Source: G020354785 sp964461435
GTDB taxonomy: Bacteria > Bacteroidota > Bacteroidia > Bacteroidales > UBA10428
NCBI GenBank assembly: GCA_964461435.1
Contig: CAYWUI010000043.1
Span: forward strand, 1 to 23,682
Length of the DNA stretch: 23,682 bases
Direction: 5' to 3'
Each line of letters begins with the position of its first letter. The stretch's first letter is position 1. A program made the translations under genes and the position numbers. Below are positions 8,365-16,013 of this stretch, one piece after another. Below the pieces are notes generated by a model. It did no database searches, was not told the origin of the DNA, and was given only the letters and a program-made list of their open reading frames with translations.

Positions 8365-8541
8365 TTATAATAATTTTTCCCAAAATTTTATATCTCTTTG
8401 CTTCGGTACAAGTCTTACAATATAGGCATTTCTATGTATAAGTGTATGTTTTTCAATTATTTTACTTGCCGATTCCGGTGTTTTTATCAACAGAATTAAG
8501 GGATTTATGGAAAATTTATAATAATTGTCCGAGTTAAGCTT
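8365..8541 (-). pseudogene. C-terminal fragment of an unrecognised protein, no start codon
   Basis: On the minus strand an open frame of 58 codons runs from just after a TGA (8542-8544) to a TAA at 8365-8367. It contains NPLILLIKTPESASKIIEKH, later NAYIVRLVPKQRDIKFWEKL. The composition is that of a real protein: mixed charged and hydrophobic residues, unlike the flanking AT-rich noise. It has no ATG; the only possible start is an internal TTG leaving 41 residues. I do not recognise the family. The most economical reading is the 3' end of a decayed gene whose 5' part was lost where the leader element of the next operon begins. A small intact gene with a non-standard start is the alternative. 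Confidence 0.35.
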
Positions 8542-8550
8542 TCATTTTCT

Positions 8551-8722
8551 TAATTTTAAGTCTTCTAATTATAATAAAAACAATATGAAACGAACATGAA
8601 ATTTTTCATTCATAAATTTTATAAATAGGAATGAATAAATTTCATGTGAGAGCGACGGAAGGAGCACTTCCATCCGTCAAATTTAAATTTTAATATTATT
8701 TGAAAAATTAAAATTTTTACGG
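8551..8722 (+). promoter_or_regulatory. Structured leader, copy 1, upstream of the PKD/T9SS operon
   Basis: The block starts with a -7-like box TAATTTTA (8551-8558). At 8585-8599 is a four-codon ORF MKRT-stop whose stop overlaps the ATG (8596) of a ten-codon ORF MKFFIHKFYK. Stem 1 pairs CATGAAATTTTTCATTC (8595-8611) with 8629-8646, perfect except for one bulged A. After the linker TGAGAGC comes stem 2: GACGGA (8654-8659) with TCCGTC (8673-8678), plus an inner GGA/TCC. Stem 3 pairs AAATTTTAAT (8685-8694) with ATTAAAATTT (8707-8716) and ends 6 bases before the start codon at 8723. The same layout recurs at 23492-23682 with different stem sequences. I infer a cis-acting RNA leader controlling translation or transcript stability; an inserted repeat is the alternative. 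No known riboswitch class is recognised. Confidence 0.55.
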
Positions 8723-9367
8723 ATGAAACCTGATTATTGGAGGTTATTAACCTCATGCATGATTATGCTCATTATTGCCATGAGCCTACAAAATAGTACA
8801 GCTCAGACAACCGTTAATATATCTGTCGTTCAGGCACCGGAGCTTGTTGCAGATGCAGGAGAAAATGCTACAATAGATGTGGGAGAGGAGATCACAATTG
8901 GGGGTTCACCAACTGCTGCAGGCGGAACAGGAAGTTACACTTACCAGTGGAACTATTCCTCCTTCCTTGACAATCCTGCTATAGGAAATCCTGTTGCTAC
9001 TCCTCCCGGAAGCCTGACATTTTATGTGACTGTTACTGATGAAGAGGGCTGCACCGACTCTGACGGAGTTTATATAACAGTTATTGGGGGAACGGGCATA
9101 AATGATTCAGGGACAAATACCGGTCTCAGCATATTTCCTAATCCGTGCAATGGTAAGTTTACAGTTGCGATTACTGGTATTTTTGATGAAAAGCAGGTTA
9201 AGATTTCCATTACTAATCTTTCGGGACAGAGAGTATACGAAAACATATATAATGTTGAGCCGGTTCTTGAGAAAGAAATTGATGTGTCTAACCTGTCAAA
9301 GGGATTTTATATCCTTACTATTGATGGGAAATCAACTCATCTTGAAAGACAATTAATAATACAATAA
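8723..9367 (+). CDS. Secreted PKD-like protein with type IX secretion sorting domain
   Basis: 214 residues. Signal peptide at about 1-28 (hydrophobic core MLIIAMSL, probable cleavage after NSTAQ). Residues about 38-121 form one PKD-like beta-sandwich: ADAGENATIDVGEEITIGGS, PTAAGGTGSYTYQW, VTVTDEEGC. Residues about 135-214 are a type A T9SS C-terminal domain: SIFPNPCNGKF, ISITNLSGQRVYE, and LSKGFYILTIDG near the end. The protein would cross the inner membrane by Sec and the outer membrane by the type IX system, then be released or anchored after loss of the sorting domain. The mature product would be only about one PKD domain, small for a T9SS cargo, and no catalytic domain is present, so a binding or structural role is inferred. 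It is preceded by the structured leader and lies 18 bases before the FISUMP gene, so the two are probably cotranscribed. Confidence 0.82.
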   Translation: MKPDYWRLLTSCMIMLIIAMSLQNSTAQTTVNISVVQAPELVADAGENATIDVGEEITIGGSPTAAGGTGSYTYQWNYSSFLDNPAIGNPVATPPGSLTFYVTVTDEEGCTDSDGVYITVIGGTGINDSGTNTGLSIFPNPCNGKFTVAITGIFDEKQVKISITNLSGQRVYENIYNVEPVLEKEIDVSNLSKGFYILTIDGKSTHLERQLIIQ

Positions 9368-9385
9368 TTATTAAACATTCCAATA

Positions 9386-12300
9386 ATGAATTATTTTAAG
9401 AGTGTATTCATATCAGGGATTTTTCTATTTTTAATATTATGTGAAGGTGCATTTTCACAATTTGTAATTGTAAATTCTGATAAAGTCCTCTATAAAAATG
9501 ATTCTGTGATATTAATTATTGATAATGATATCAGAGGAGATATACAGTGGGAAGTATCAAAAAATAAAGCTAACTGGACAACCATTACGGGCAATAATTC
9601 AAATACTTTATATCTGCATGTTGATAGTTCAGCCTCTTATCGTGCAGCAATTATCGAAGGAACATGTAATCCCGTTTATTCAGATACTGTCATAATTGCT
9701 GAGTTATATGATAAACGCGATGGTCAGATATATGATATTGTTAACATAGGATCACAATGGTGGATGGCAGGGAATTTAAATTTCAATACCCAGGATGGTT
9801 CGTGGTATTATGATAATGATAGCATATCTTATGCATATAAATTCGGAAGGTTATATTCATGGGAAGCCGCTTTGAAAGCATGTCCTTCCGGGTGGCATTT
9901 GCCATCGGACGATGAATGGAAAGTACTTGAAAGAGAAATAGATATGGATTCAACAGAAGCAAATAATACAGGCTGGCGCGGGACTGACCAGGGTGATCAT
10001 CTTAAAAAGGGTGCTCCGCTCGGTTTTAACATTTTATTTGCAGGTTTCATGAAAGAAGATAGCTCGTTTGATTATTTGAATTCAAGCGGGACCTTTTGGA
10101 GTTCCACGGCATTTTCAGAAAATGATGCCTGGTATCGTGGATTTGGCTCAGAGCCGCAAATTCACAGGTATTATTATCCCAAGGATATGGCATTTTCAGT
10201 CCGTTGCCTGAGAAATAATACTCCGCTCATTGAAGCCCAGATTATTGCTGATTCAACTACAAAGAATTCGGCAGTTATTCAGGTAAATGTTATATATGAC
10301 GGAGGAGATAGCATTTTATCAAGAGGATTATGCTGGGGAACTTCAATTAATCCTGATTTATCAGATAGTGTAATTTCTATTGGAAACGGACTGGGAGTTT
10401 TTACAGGTAAGATTACCGGATTAACACCTAATACGACCTATTACGTGAGAGCATATGCATTAAATAGTTCTGATACTGCATATAGTGAAAATATAGAATT
10501 TATTTCTGTCAGTAAGCCGGTTCTGACCACCAAAAGTGTATCGGGTATAACTTTGAATTCGGCTGTATGCGGTGGGATTGTCACGGATGATGGAGGGGTA
10601 AGCGTTATTACACGCGGTGTTTGCTGGAGCATGGTACCCAATCCTGCAACCGATGACAATATAACCGTTAATGGACTGGGAACAGGAAGTTTTACAAGCT
10701 CAGTAACAGGACTGATCCCAAATACCAATTATTATATAAGGGCCTATGCAATAAACAGTATTGGCACGGCATATGGCGATGAAAGAATTTTTAAAACATT
10801 ACCGGTAAGCCAGATTGACAGTATAACTGACAATCGCGATGGAAGGGACTACAGAATTGTAAAAGTCGGCAGCCAGTGGTGGTTTGCAGAAAATTTGAAT
10901 TACGAAAAAACAAATTCATGGTGTTATGATGATAATACTGATTATTGTGATACTTGTGGAAGGCTGTATACCTGGGATGCTTCCCTGAATAGCTGTCCCT
11001 TTGGATGGCATCTGCCCCGTGATGCGGAATGGAAAATACTTGAGCGGTATTTGGGTATGGATTCACTGGCGGCTGAAAATATAAACTGGAGAGGCACTAA
11101 TCAGGGCACACAGCTAAAAGAAGGATCACCAATAGGATTTAATGTATTGTACGGAGGGTTCAGACAGGGAAATGGTGATTTTGTTTATTTAAATTCCAGC
11201 GGGACATTCTGGACTTCAGAACAATATACAGGGCAAACAGCATGGTACAGGGGATTTGGATCGGTAGAAGAGAATATTCACAGGTATTATTATGACAAGG
11301 ATATGGCATTTTCCGTAAGATGCCTCAAAACCAATCCGCCCGAAGTTATTACCGATTCGGCATATAATGTCACAAAAACTTCGGCAAAGATTGATGCAAG
11401 AGTTATTTCTGACGGGGGAGAAAATGTATTACAGAGGGGAGTATGCTATAGCTTGTCACCTGAACCAACAGTCTTCAATAATAAGCATACAGCCGGCAGC
11501 GGCACCGGTGCGTTTACAGCCACGTTAAACGGACTTGCAACAAATAAAACCTATTACCTGAGAGCATACGCAATTAATAATGTTGATACTGCCTATAGCA
11601 GTGAAGTCTCATTTATAACAATAACAGCACCTGTCGTCATTACAATACCGGCAAGCTCAGTTACTAAAACATCTGCTATTGTGGGAGGGAACGTCACTGA
11701 TAATGGAGGTTGTCCGGTAACTCAAAGAGGTGTTTGTTACAGTACAAGTCCTGATCCTTCCTATTTCAGCAGCCGTCTCGCTATCGGATCAGGTACCGGC
11801 AGTTTTGCAGCTACTCTACCCGGACTGAGTTCCAACAGAACATATTATCTGAAGGCTTATGCTATTAATGCAAAAGATACTGCCTACGGTAATGAAATAA
11901 GTTTTAAAACATTACCGGTATATCCAAAAGGAACGATAACTGATCCACGAGACGGCAAGGAATACTCAACCATAAATATCGGGGAACAATGGTGGATGGC
12001 TGAAAACCTGAATCATTCAGGTTCCGGTACATGGTGCTATGGGACTAATGTGGCTAATTGTGACACATTCGGGCGTTTATACCGGTGGTCAACTGCTACC
12101 GGTGCCTGTCCTTCCGGCTGGCATTTGCCTTCTGATGACGAATGGAAAACTCTGGAAATGGAACTGGGAATGAGCCAGTCCGCTGCAAATAATACAGGCT
12201 GGAGAGGGACAGACCAGGGAACACAGCTAAAATATGAAGGACCCTCAGGCTTTGATGTTCTTATGGGTGGTTTTCGCAATGCAAGTAGTAATTTTGAAGC

Positions 12301-14200
12301 TATAAATTCCAGCGGCACATTCTGGACCTCTTCTGAAATGCTTGCCACAACAGCATGGTACAGGGGATTCGGACTTCCAGAGGCGAATATTCACAGGGAA
12401 GATTTTGATAAGGATTATGGCTTTTCAGTCAGATGTATGAAAAATAAGCAGCCGGTTGTAACTACTGCGGCTATTTCTTTTAAAACTGACAGTTCTGCAA
12501 CAGGAGGGGGCGAGGTAACATATGACGGGGGAGCTTTGGTAACGGCCAGGGGAGTGTGCTGGAGCACTTCGCATAACCCTACAACAGCTAATGATACCAC
12601 AAATAATGGTGAAGACGTAGGTCCGTTTATTAGCACCCTTTCTGATTTATTGCCAAATACTACATATTATGTTCGTGCATATGCAAAAAATAGTGAAGGC
12701 ACCACTTATGGCGATGAAGTCAGCTTTAAAACACTTATTGGCTATCCCAAGCTGACAACTGCAACCGTGACATCAATAACGGACAGCTCAGCTGTCAGCG
12801 GTGGTACAATAACCAGTAGCGGCGGAGTATCAATAACTGCAAAGGGAGTATGCTGGAGCACCTCTCAGAATCCTGATTTAAATGATGATCATACCTCCGA
12901 CGGGACAGGTTCAAGCCCCTTTGTCAGCATACTGGACGATCTTGACCCGAACACAACCTATTATGTAAGAGCCTATGCAACAAACAGTGCAGGTACTGCT
13001 TATGGCAACCAGAGGAATTTTGTTACAGTTACAGGCATCCCAAAAGTTACAACGTCGGCAGTAAGTGCTGTAGATGATGTGTCAGCTACATCGGGCGGGA
13101 ATGTTACTTATAACGGGGGCGCACCGGTAACGGCGAAGGGAGTATGCTGGAGCACTACCCATGATCCTGATATCTATAATGATTATACTACTGATGGAAC
13201 GGGACTGGGGGCATATGTAAGTTCTGTAACCGGACTAACACCGGGGACCGAATATTTTATCAGGGCTTATGCAACAAACAGTAATGGCACATCATATGGC
13301 AGTGAACGTAATTTTACAACCTCGGCCACATATGCGACAGTTACCACGGCAGCGATAACTGGCATGGCTGAAAACTCTGCAACAGGCGGAGGAAATGTTA
13401 CTGATATAGGAGGGACCCCGGTAACAGCCAAAGGTGTTTGCTGGAGCACCGATCATAATCCGGATTTATTTGATGACCATACGACTGACGGAACAGGAGC
13501 GGGGGTATTTGTCAGTTCGATAACCGGACTTACGCCTGGGACCGGATATTTTGTGAGGGCTTATGCAACAAATGGTGCGGGTACTGCCTATGGTGATGAG
13601 GTGGGCTTTACTACACTTAATGAGACCGGTACGCTTAACGACACGCGTGACGCCCAGGTTTATAATACTGTCAGGATCGATGACCGGTGGTGGATGGCCG
13701 AGAATCTGAATTTCTATACGGATACGGGCTCATGGTACTATGACAATGACAGTACACCCTACGCAGAAACATATGGCAGGTTATACAGATGGAGCAATGC
13801 AATGGCAGGTGCCGCATCAAGTGATGAAAATCCCAGTAATGTCCAGGGTGTTTGCCCGTCAGGCTGGCATCTGCCAAGTGATGCTGAATGGACAGAGCTT
13901 ATAACCGGACTAGGAGGCTTATCTGATGCCGGAGGAAAAATGAAAGAAGAGGCATATGCACACTGGAGCAGTCCGAATGACAGCGCAACGAATGAAAGCG
14001 GCTTTACAGCGTTGCCGTCAGGGGAGAGGACCGATGCAGAGGCATATCTGTATCTCGGCGAGCAGGCGACATACTGGTCAGCTACCGAGCAAAACGGGGC
14101 AATAGCATGGTCACGCACATTATATTATAATAGTGGCGCGGCCACAAGAGACAATATTGATAAAGAATACGCATTTTCAATACGATGCGTGAAGGATTAA
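9386..14200 (+). CDS. Giant exported FISUMP / fibronectin-like repeat protein
   Basis: 1604 residues with a signal peptide (about 1-25, GAFSQ cleavage region). Residues 26-105 resemble an Ig-like module. Four FISUMP domains (Fibrobacter succinogenes major paralogous domain) follow at about 108-275, 480-648, 852-1019 and 1418-1604. Each starts with D-x-RD-G-x-Y, then QWWMAENLN, GRLYxW, CPSGWHLP, an SSGTFWTS-type segment and a final FSVRC. Between them are eight fibronectin-like repeats of about 97 residues in groups of 2, 2 and 4, each with RGVCWS (or KGVCWS), a Gly-Thr-Gly turn and TYYVRAYA-NS-GTAYG. No catalytic motif is evident; FISUMP proteins are secreted and of uncertain function, possibly adhesion or glycan binding. 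There is no recognisable T9SS sorting domain: the last FISUMP ends at the stop codon. It is the second gene of an operon with the PKD protein and is closed by the inverted repeat at 14208. Confidence 0.85.
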   Translation: MNYFKSVFISGIFLFLILCEGAFSQFVIVNSDKVLYKNDSVILIIDNDIRGDIQWEVSKNKANWTTITGNNSNTLYLHVDSSASYRAAIIEGTCNPVYSDTVIIAELYDKRDGQIYDIVNIGSQWWMAGNLNFNTQDGSWYYDNDSISYAYKFGRLYSWEAALKACPSGWHLPSDDEWKVLEREIDMDSTEANNTGWRGTDQGDHLKKGAPLGFNILFAGFMKEDSSFDYLNSSGTFWSSTAFSENDAWYRGFGSEPQIHRYYYPKDMAFSVRCLRNNTPLIEAQIIADSTTKNSAVIQVNVIYDGGDSILSRGLCWGTSINPDLSDSVISIGNGLGVFTGKITGLTPNTTYYVRAYALNSSDTAYSENIEFISVSKPVLTTKSVSGITLNSAVCGGIVTDDGGVSVITRGVCWSMVPNPATDDNITVNGLGTGSFTSSVTGLIPNTNYYIRAYAINSIGTAYGDERIFKTLPVSQIDSITDNRDGRDYRIVKVGSQWWFAENLNYEKTNSWCYDDNTDYCDTCGRLYTWDASLNSCPFGWHLPRDAEWKILERYLGMDSLAAENINWRGTNQGTQLKEGSPIGFNVLYGGFRQGNGDFVYLNSSGTFWTSEQYTGQTAWYRGFGSVEENIHRYYYDKDMAFSVRCLKTNPPEVITDSAYNVTKTSAKIDARVISDGGENVLQRGVCYSLSPEPTVFNNKHTAGSGTGAFTATLNGLATNKTYYLRAYAINNVDTAYSSEVSFITITAPVVITIPASSVTKTSAIVGGNVTDNGGCPVTQRGVCYSTSPDPSYFSSRLAIGSGTGSFAATLPGLSSNRTYYLKAYAINAKDTAYGNEISFKTLPVYPKGTITDPRDGKEYSTINIGEQWWMAENLNHSGSGTWCYGTNVANCDTFGRLYRWSTATGACPSGWHLPSDDEWKTLEMELGMSQSAANNTGWRGTDQGTQLKYEGPSGFDVLMGGFRNASSNFEAINSSGTFWTSSEMLATTAWYRGFGLPEANIHREDFDKDYGFSVRCMKNKQPVVTTAAISFKTDSSATGGGEVTYDGGALVTARGVCWSTSHNPTTANDTTNNGEDVGPFISTLSDLLPNTTYYVRAYAKNSEGTTYGDEVSFKTLIGYPKLTTATVTSITDSSAVSGGTITSSGGVSITAKGVCWSTSQNPDLNDDHTSDGTGSSPFVSILDDLDPNTTYYVRAYATNSAGTAYGNQRNFVTVTGIPKVTTSAVSAVDDVSATSGGNVTYNGGAPVTAKGVCWSTTHDPDIYNDYTTDGTGLGAYVSSVTGLTPGTEYFIRAYATNSNGTSYGSERNFTTSATYATVTTAAITGMAENSATGGGNVTDIGGTPVTAKGVCWSTDHNPDLFDDHTTDGTGAGVFVSSITGLTPGTGYFVRAYATNGAGTAYGDEVGFTTLNETGTLNDTRDAQVYNTVRIDDRWWMAENLNFYTDTGSWYYDNDSTPYAETYGRLYRWSNAMAGAASSDENPSNVQGVCPSGWHLPSDAEWTELITGLGGLSDAGGKMKEEAYAHWSSPNDSATNESGFTALPSGERTDAEAYLYLGEQATYWSATEQNGAIAWSRTLYYNSGAATRDNIDKEYAFSIRCVKD
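9707..14194 (+). repeat. Four FISUMP-encoding repeats separated by fibronectin-like repeats
   Basis: FISUMP units lie at about 9707-10210, 10823-11329, 11939-12442 and 13637-14194. The first three are close to each other (SSGTFW, AWYRGFG and IHR are shared). The fourth is divergent: it carries an insertion (DENPSNVQG) before CPSGWHLP and replaces the SSGTFW region with ATYWSATEQNGAIAWSR, closer to the FISUMP form seen in other genomes. This suggests the first three arose by internal duplication and the fourth has a separate history. Confidence 0.7.
12449..13618 (+). repeat. Tandem array of four approximately 293-base fibronectin-like repeats
   Basis: Four consecutive units (residues about 1022-1117, 1120-1215, 1218-1313, 1315-1411) share phrases such as VTAKGVCWST, DHTTDGTG, GLTPGT and RAYATNS. 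The last two are closest, down to shared DNA phrases around the GTATGCTGGAGCAC core, which points to recent tandem duplication. This part of the gene is also visibly richer in G and C than its 5' end. Confidence 0.7.
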
Positions 14201-14207
14201 AATTTTG

Positions 14208-14293
14208 AAAAGAGGCTGTTCACTTTAGCCCAAGTGCTTAAATACACCTGAAGCAAGGACAACTGTTTTATGATTGAATTAACAGCCTCTTTT
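14208..14293 (+). terminator. Perfect 13-base inverted repeat with 60-base loop after the FISUMP gene
   Basis: AAAAGAGGCTGTT at 14208-14220 is exactly complementary to AACAGCCTCTTTT at 14281-14293. The right arm ends in TTTT and lies 80 bases past the stop codon, so an intrinsic terminator that also works in reverse is the simplest reading. The 60-base loop is unusually long; it contains a small CACTT/AAGTG hairpin at 14221-14235. A short non-autonomous transposon-like element with these arms as terminal repeats is the alternative, but I see no flanking target duplication. Confidence 0.5.
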
Positions 14294-14435
14294 CTATTAT
14301 ATTCCGCACTGAAATTCTAATCTGGTTACCGTTATCTATACAGGTACTCATAATATTTTATTTCATTCCCTTTAATACTTTTATTGAATTTATCGCAGGA
14401 ATTTCATAAATTAAACAGCACAAAAAACTTAATTT

Positions 14436-15194
14436 ATGGATTACTTTATTAACAATGATCATATAGAAACATTTGCTGATGAAAAGACCGTAATTATAAG
14501 GTTCAGGCAAAAAGTATTTGAATTTATTATCAATCTTGATGAAAGCGACACTTTAGTCGAATTCATAAGAAGAACACAATATGATAATAACGTAAAAGCC
14601 CTTTTATTCATAAATGAACCTGACAGTATAAATGATCAGGAATATGATAACTTCCTGAAGTCTGTCCTTTCAGAGGAGCATGCAGCAGCAGATGATCAAG
14701 TACCTAATATTCACGGCAAGAATATAAGATTTAAAGAGATAAATATTTTAAACAAGATAGTAAAGGAAATAGTGAACTATAACAAACTATGCTTTGTCGG
14801 AATAACGGGTACGGTCGTTACATCTTTTTTCGGGGCAGCGCTGGCTGCTGACATACGCTATGCTTCTGAAAATGCTGTATTCTCAATGGCGCATAATAAA
14901 TACGGACTTCATCCCAGCGGGGGGCTGCCATTTTTTCTTTCCCAGGCCCTGGGTCATCAGAAAGCAATGGAGATTCAGCTTTCCGAAAGAATAAGTGCTC
15001 ACGAAGCTTATAAGCTGGGGATAATAAATAAGTTATTCCCTGAGAAAAACTTTACAGAACGCTGCATAAAGGAAATAAAAAAATTTACCAGGATAAAAGG
15101 CTGCACCATACGAAATACAAAGAGGCTGACTAACTTCAACCGCTCTCTGATAAACGATTACTTTGATTTTGAAGCCGGACTTTTAAACCTTTAA
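14436..15194 (+). CDS. Crotonase-fold protein (enoyl-CoA hydratase/isomerase superfamily), hydratase glutamates absent
   Basis: 252 residues, cytoplasmic. The core of the crotonase fold is clear: VGITGTVVTSFFGAALAADI (121-140), RYASENAVFSMAHNKYGLHP (141-160), SGGLPFFLSQALG, then ERISAHEAYKLGIINKLFP (184-202). This matches the oxyanion-hole, active-site and trimer-contact segments of enoyl-CoA hydratase in order. Aligning the conserved Asp of the LA-x-x-D segment (D139), the two catalytic Glu of mitochondrial hydratase fall on G133 and H153, so normal hydration is unlikely. Superfamily members without these residues act as isomerases, thioesterases, cyclases or decarboxylases. The N-terminal 60 residues are poorly conserved, and an acidic insertion (about 61-90) follows. 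Single gene after the inverted repeat, convergent with the DUF72 gene 13 bases away. Substrate unknown. Confidence 0.72.
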   Translation: MDYFINNDHIETFADEKTVIIRFRQKVFEFIINLDESDTLVEFIRRTQYDNNVKALLFINEPDSINDQEYDNFLKSVLSEEHAAADDQVPNIHGKNIRFKEINILNKIVKEIVNYNKLCFVGITGTVVTSFFGAALAADIRYASENAVFSMAHNKYGLHPSGGLPFFLSQALGHQKAMEIQLSERISAHEAYKLGIINKLFPEKNFTERCIKEIKKFTRIKGCTIRNTKRLTNFNRSLINDYFDFEAGLLNL

Positions 15195-15207
15195 TTATTT
15201 ATCTTTT

Positions 15208-15984
15208 TTAGTAAATGATATTATTTTTTTCAAGCATATTCATAAGCAATAATGCATTTTTTGGTGCATATCCCTCGAAATCGTTATTGAAAAATATATA
15301 AATCCTTTTTGTTCTCTTAGCGATAAATTGTTTGGCAAGTAAAGAAATCTCTTCGAGTTCTTTTTCCGAATAGTTATAAGAATACCATTTTCCCCTGCCA
15401 TGAAGCCTGAAGTATGCAATATCGGAAGTCACCCAGTCATTTAATGTACTTTTGGGAGAATCCACATTACAGTATACCACTCCATATTCTTTCAGAATAT
15501 CGTATACTTCACTTGTCAACCACTCCTTATTACGGAATTCAACAGCAAGTTTTCGCGGATCATTAAACAATTGTACTGTGTTCCTCAGTATTTCAGGGTT
15601 ATACTTTGTCCGGGGTGCCAGCTGAAGCAGAATTAATCCCAGCCTATCCTCAAGCAGTGAAGCTGAGTCTGCAAAGCTTCTGATCTCTTCATCTGCATTA
15701 ATAAGATATTTGCGATGTGTAATTACCCGGGGGGCTTTAAGAACATAACTGAAGCTCTTGTTAACCTGGTTCTTCCATTTTATATAAGTCTGGTCTTTAA
15801 ACCTCCTGTAAAAAGTGGCATTTATTTCAACAGTTGAAAAATATTTAATGTAGTATGAGAACCACTTTGACTTTGGCAGGTCAGAGGGATAAAATTTACC
15901 TTTCCAGTGGTCGTAAGTCCAGCCCGAGGTCCCAATATAATATATTTGTTCTCTTTTATTTTCAAAGGAATTACTGTCAGGCAT
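15208..15984 (-). CDS. DUF72 (YecE-like) family protein
   Basis: 258 residues from ATG 15982-15984; a TTG one codon upstream is possible. The family signature is plain: IGTSGWTYDHWKGKFYP at 17-33, then YFSTVEINATFYR, FSYVLKAPRVITH, LGLILLQLAP, LAVEFRNKEW, and AYFRLHGRGKWYSYNY near 196-211. DUF72 proteins have a TIM-barrel-like fold and are very widespread, with no firmly established biochemical activity. The length is usual for the family. It starts 29 bases after the stop of the phosphoesterase gene on the same strand, so the two are probably one transcription unit. No catalytic claim is made. Confidence 0.88.
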   Translation of the reverse strand: MPDSNSFENKREQIYYIGTSGWTYDHWKGKFYPSDLPKSKWFSYYIKYFSTVEINATFYRRFKDQTYIKWKNQVNKSFSYVLKAPRVITHRKYLINADEEIRSFADSASLLEDRLGLILLQLAPRTKYNPEILRNTVQLFNDPRKLAVEFRNKEWLTSEVYDILKEYGVVYCNVDSPKSTLNDWVTSDIAYFRLHGRGKWYSYNYSEKELEEISLLAKQFIAKRTKRIYIFFNNDFEGYAPKNALLLMNMLEKNNIIY

Positions 15985-16013
15985 CAATGAATTATAGTTA
16001 GTGTTCTTTAAAT

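Noticed and set aside
10441..13877. Several antisense ORFs of 60-119 codons across the FISUMP gene
   Set aside because: They recur at equivalent positions of the repeated modules, as expected for mirror frames of a repetitive coding sequence.
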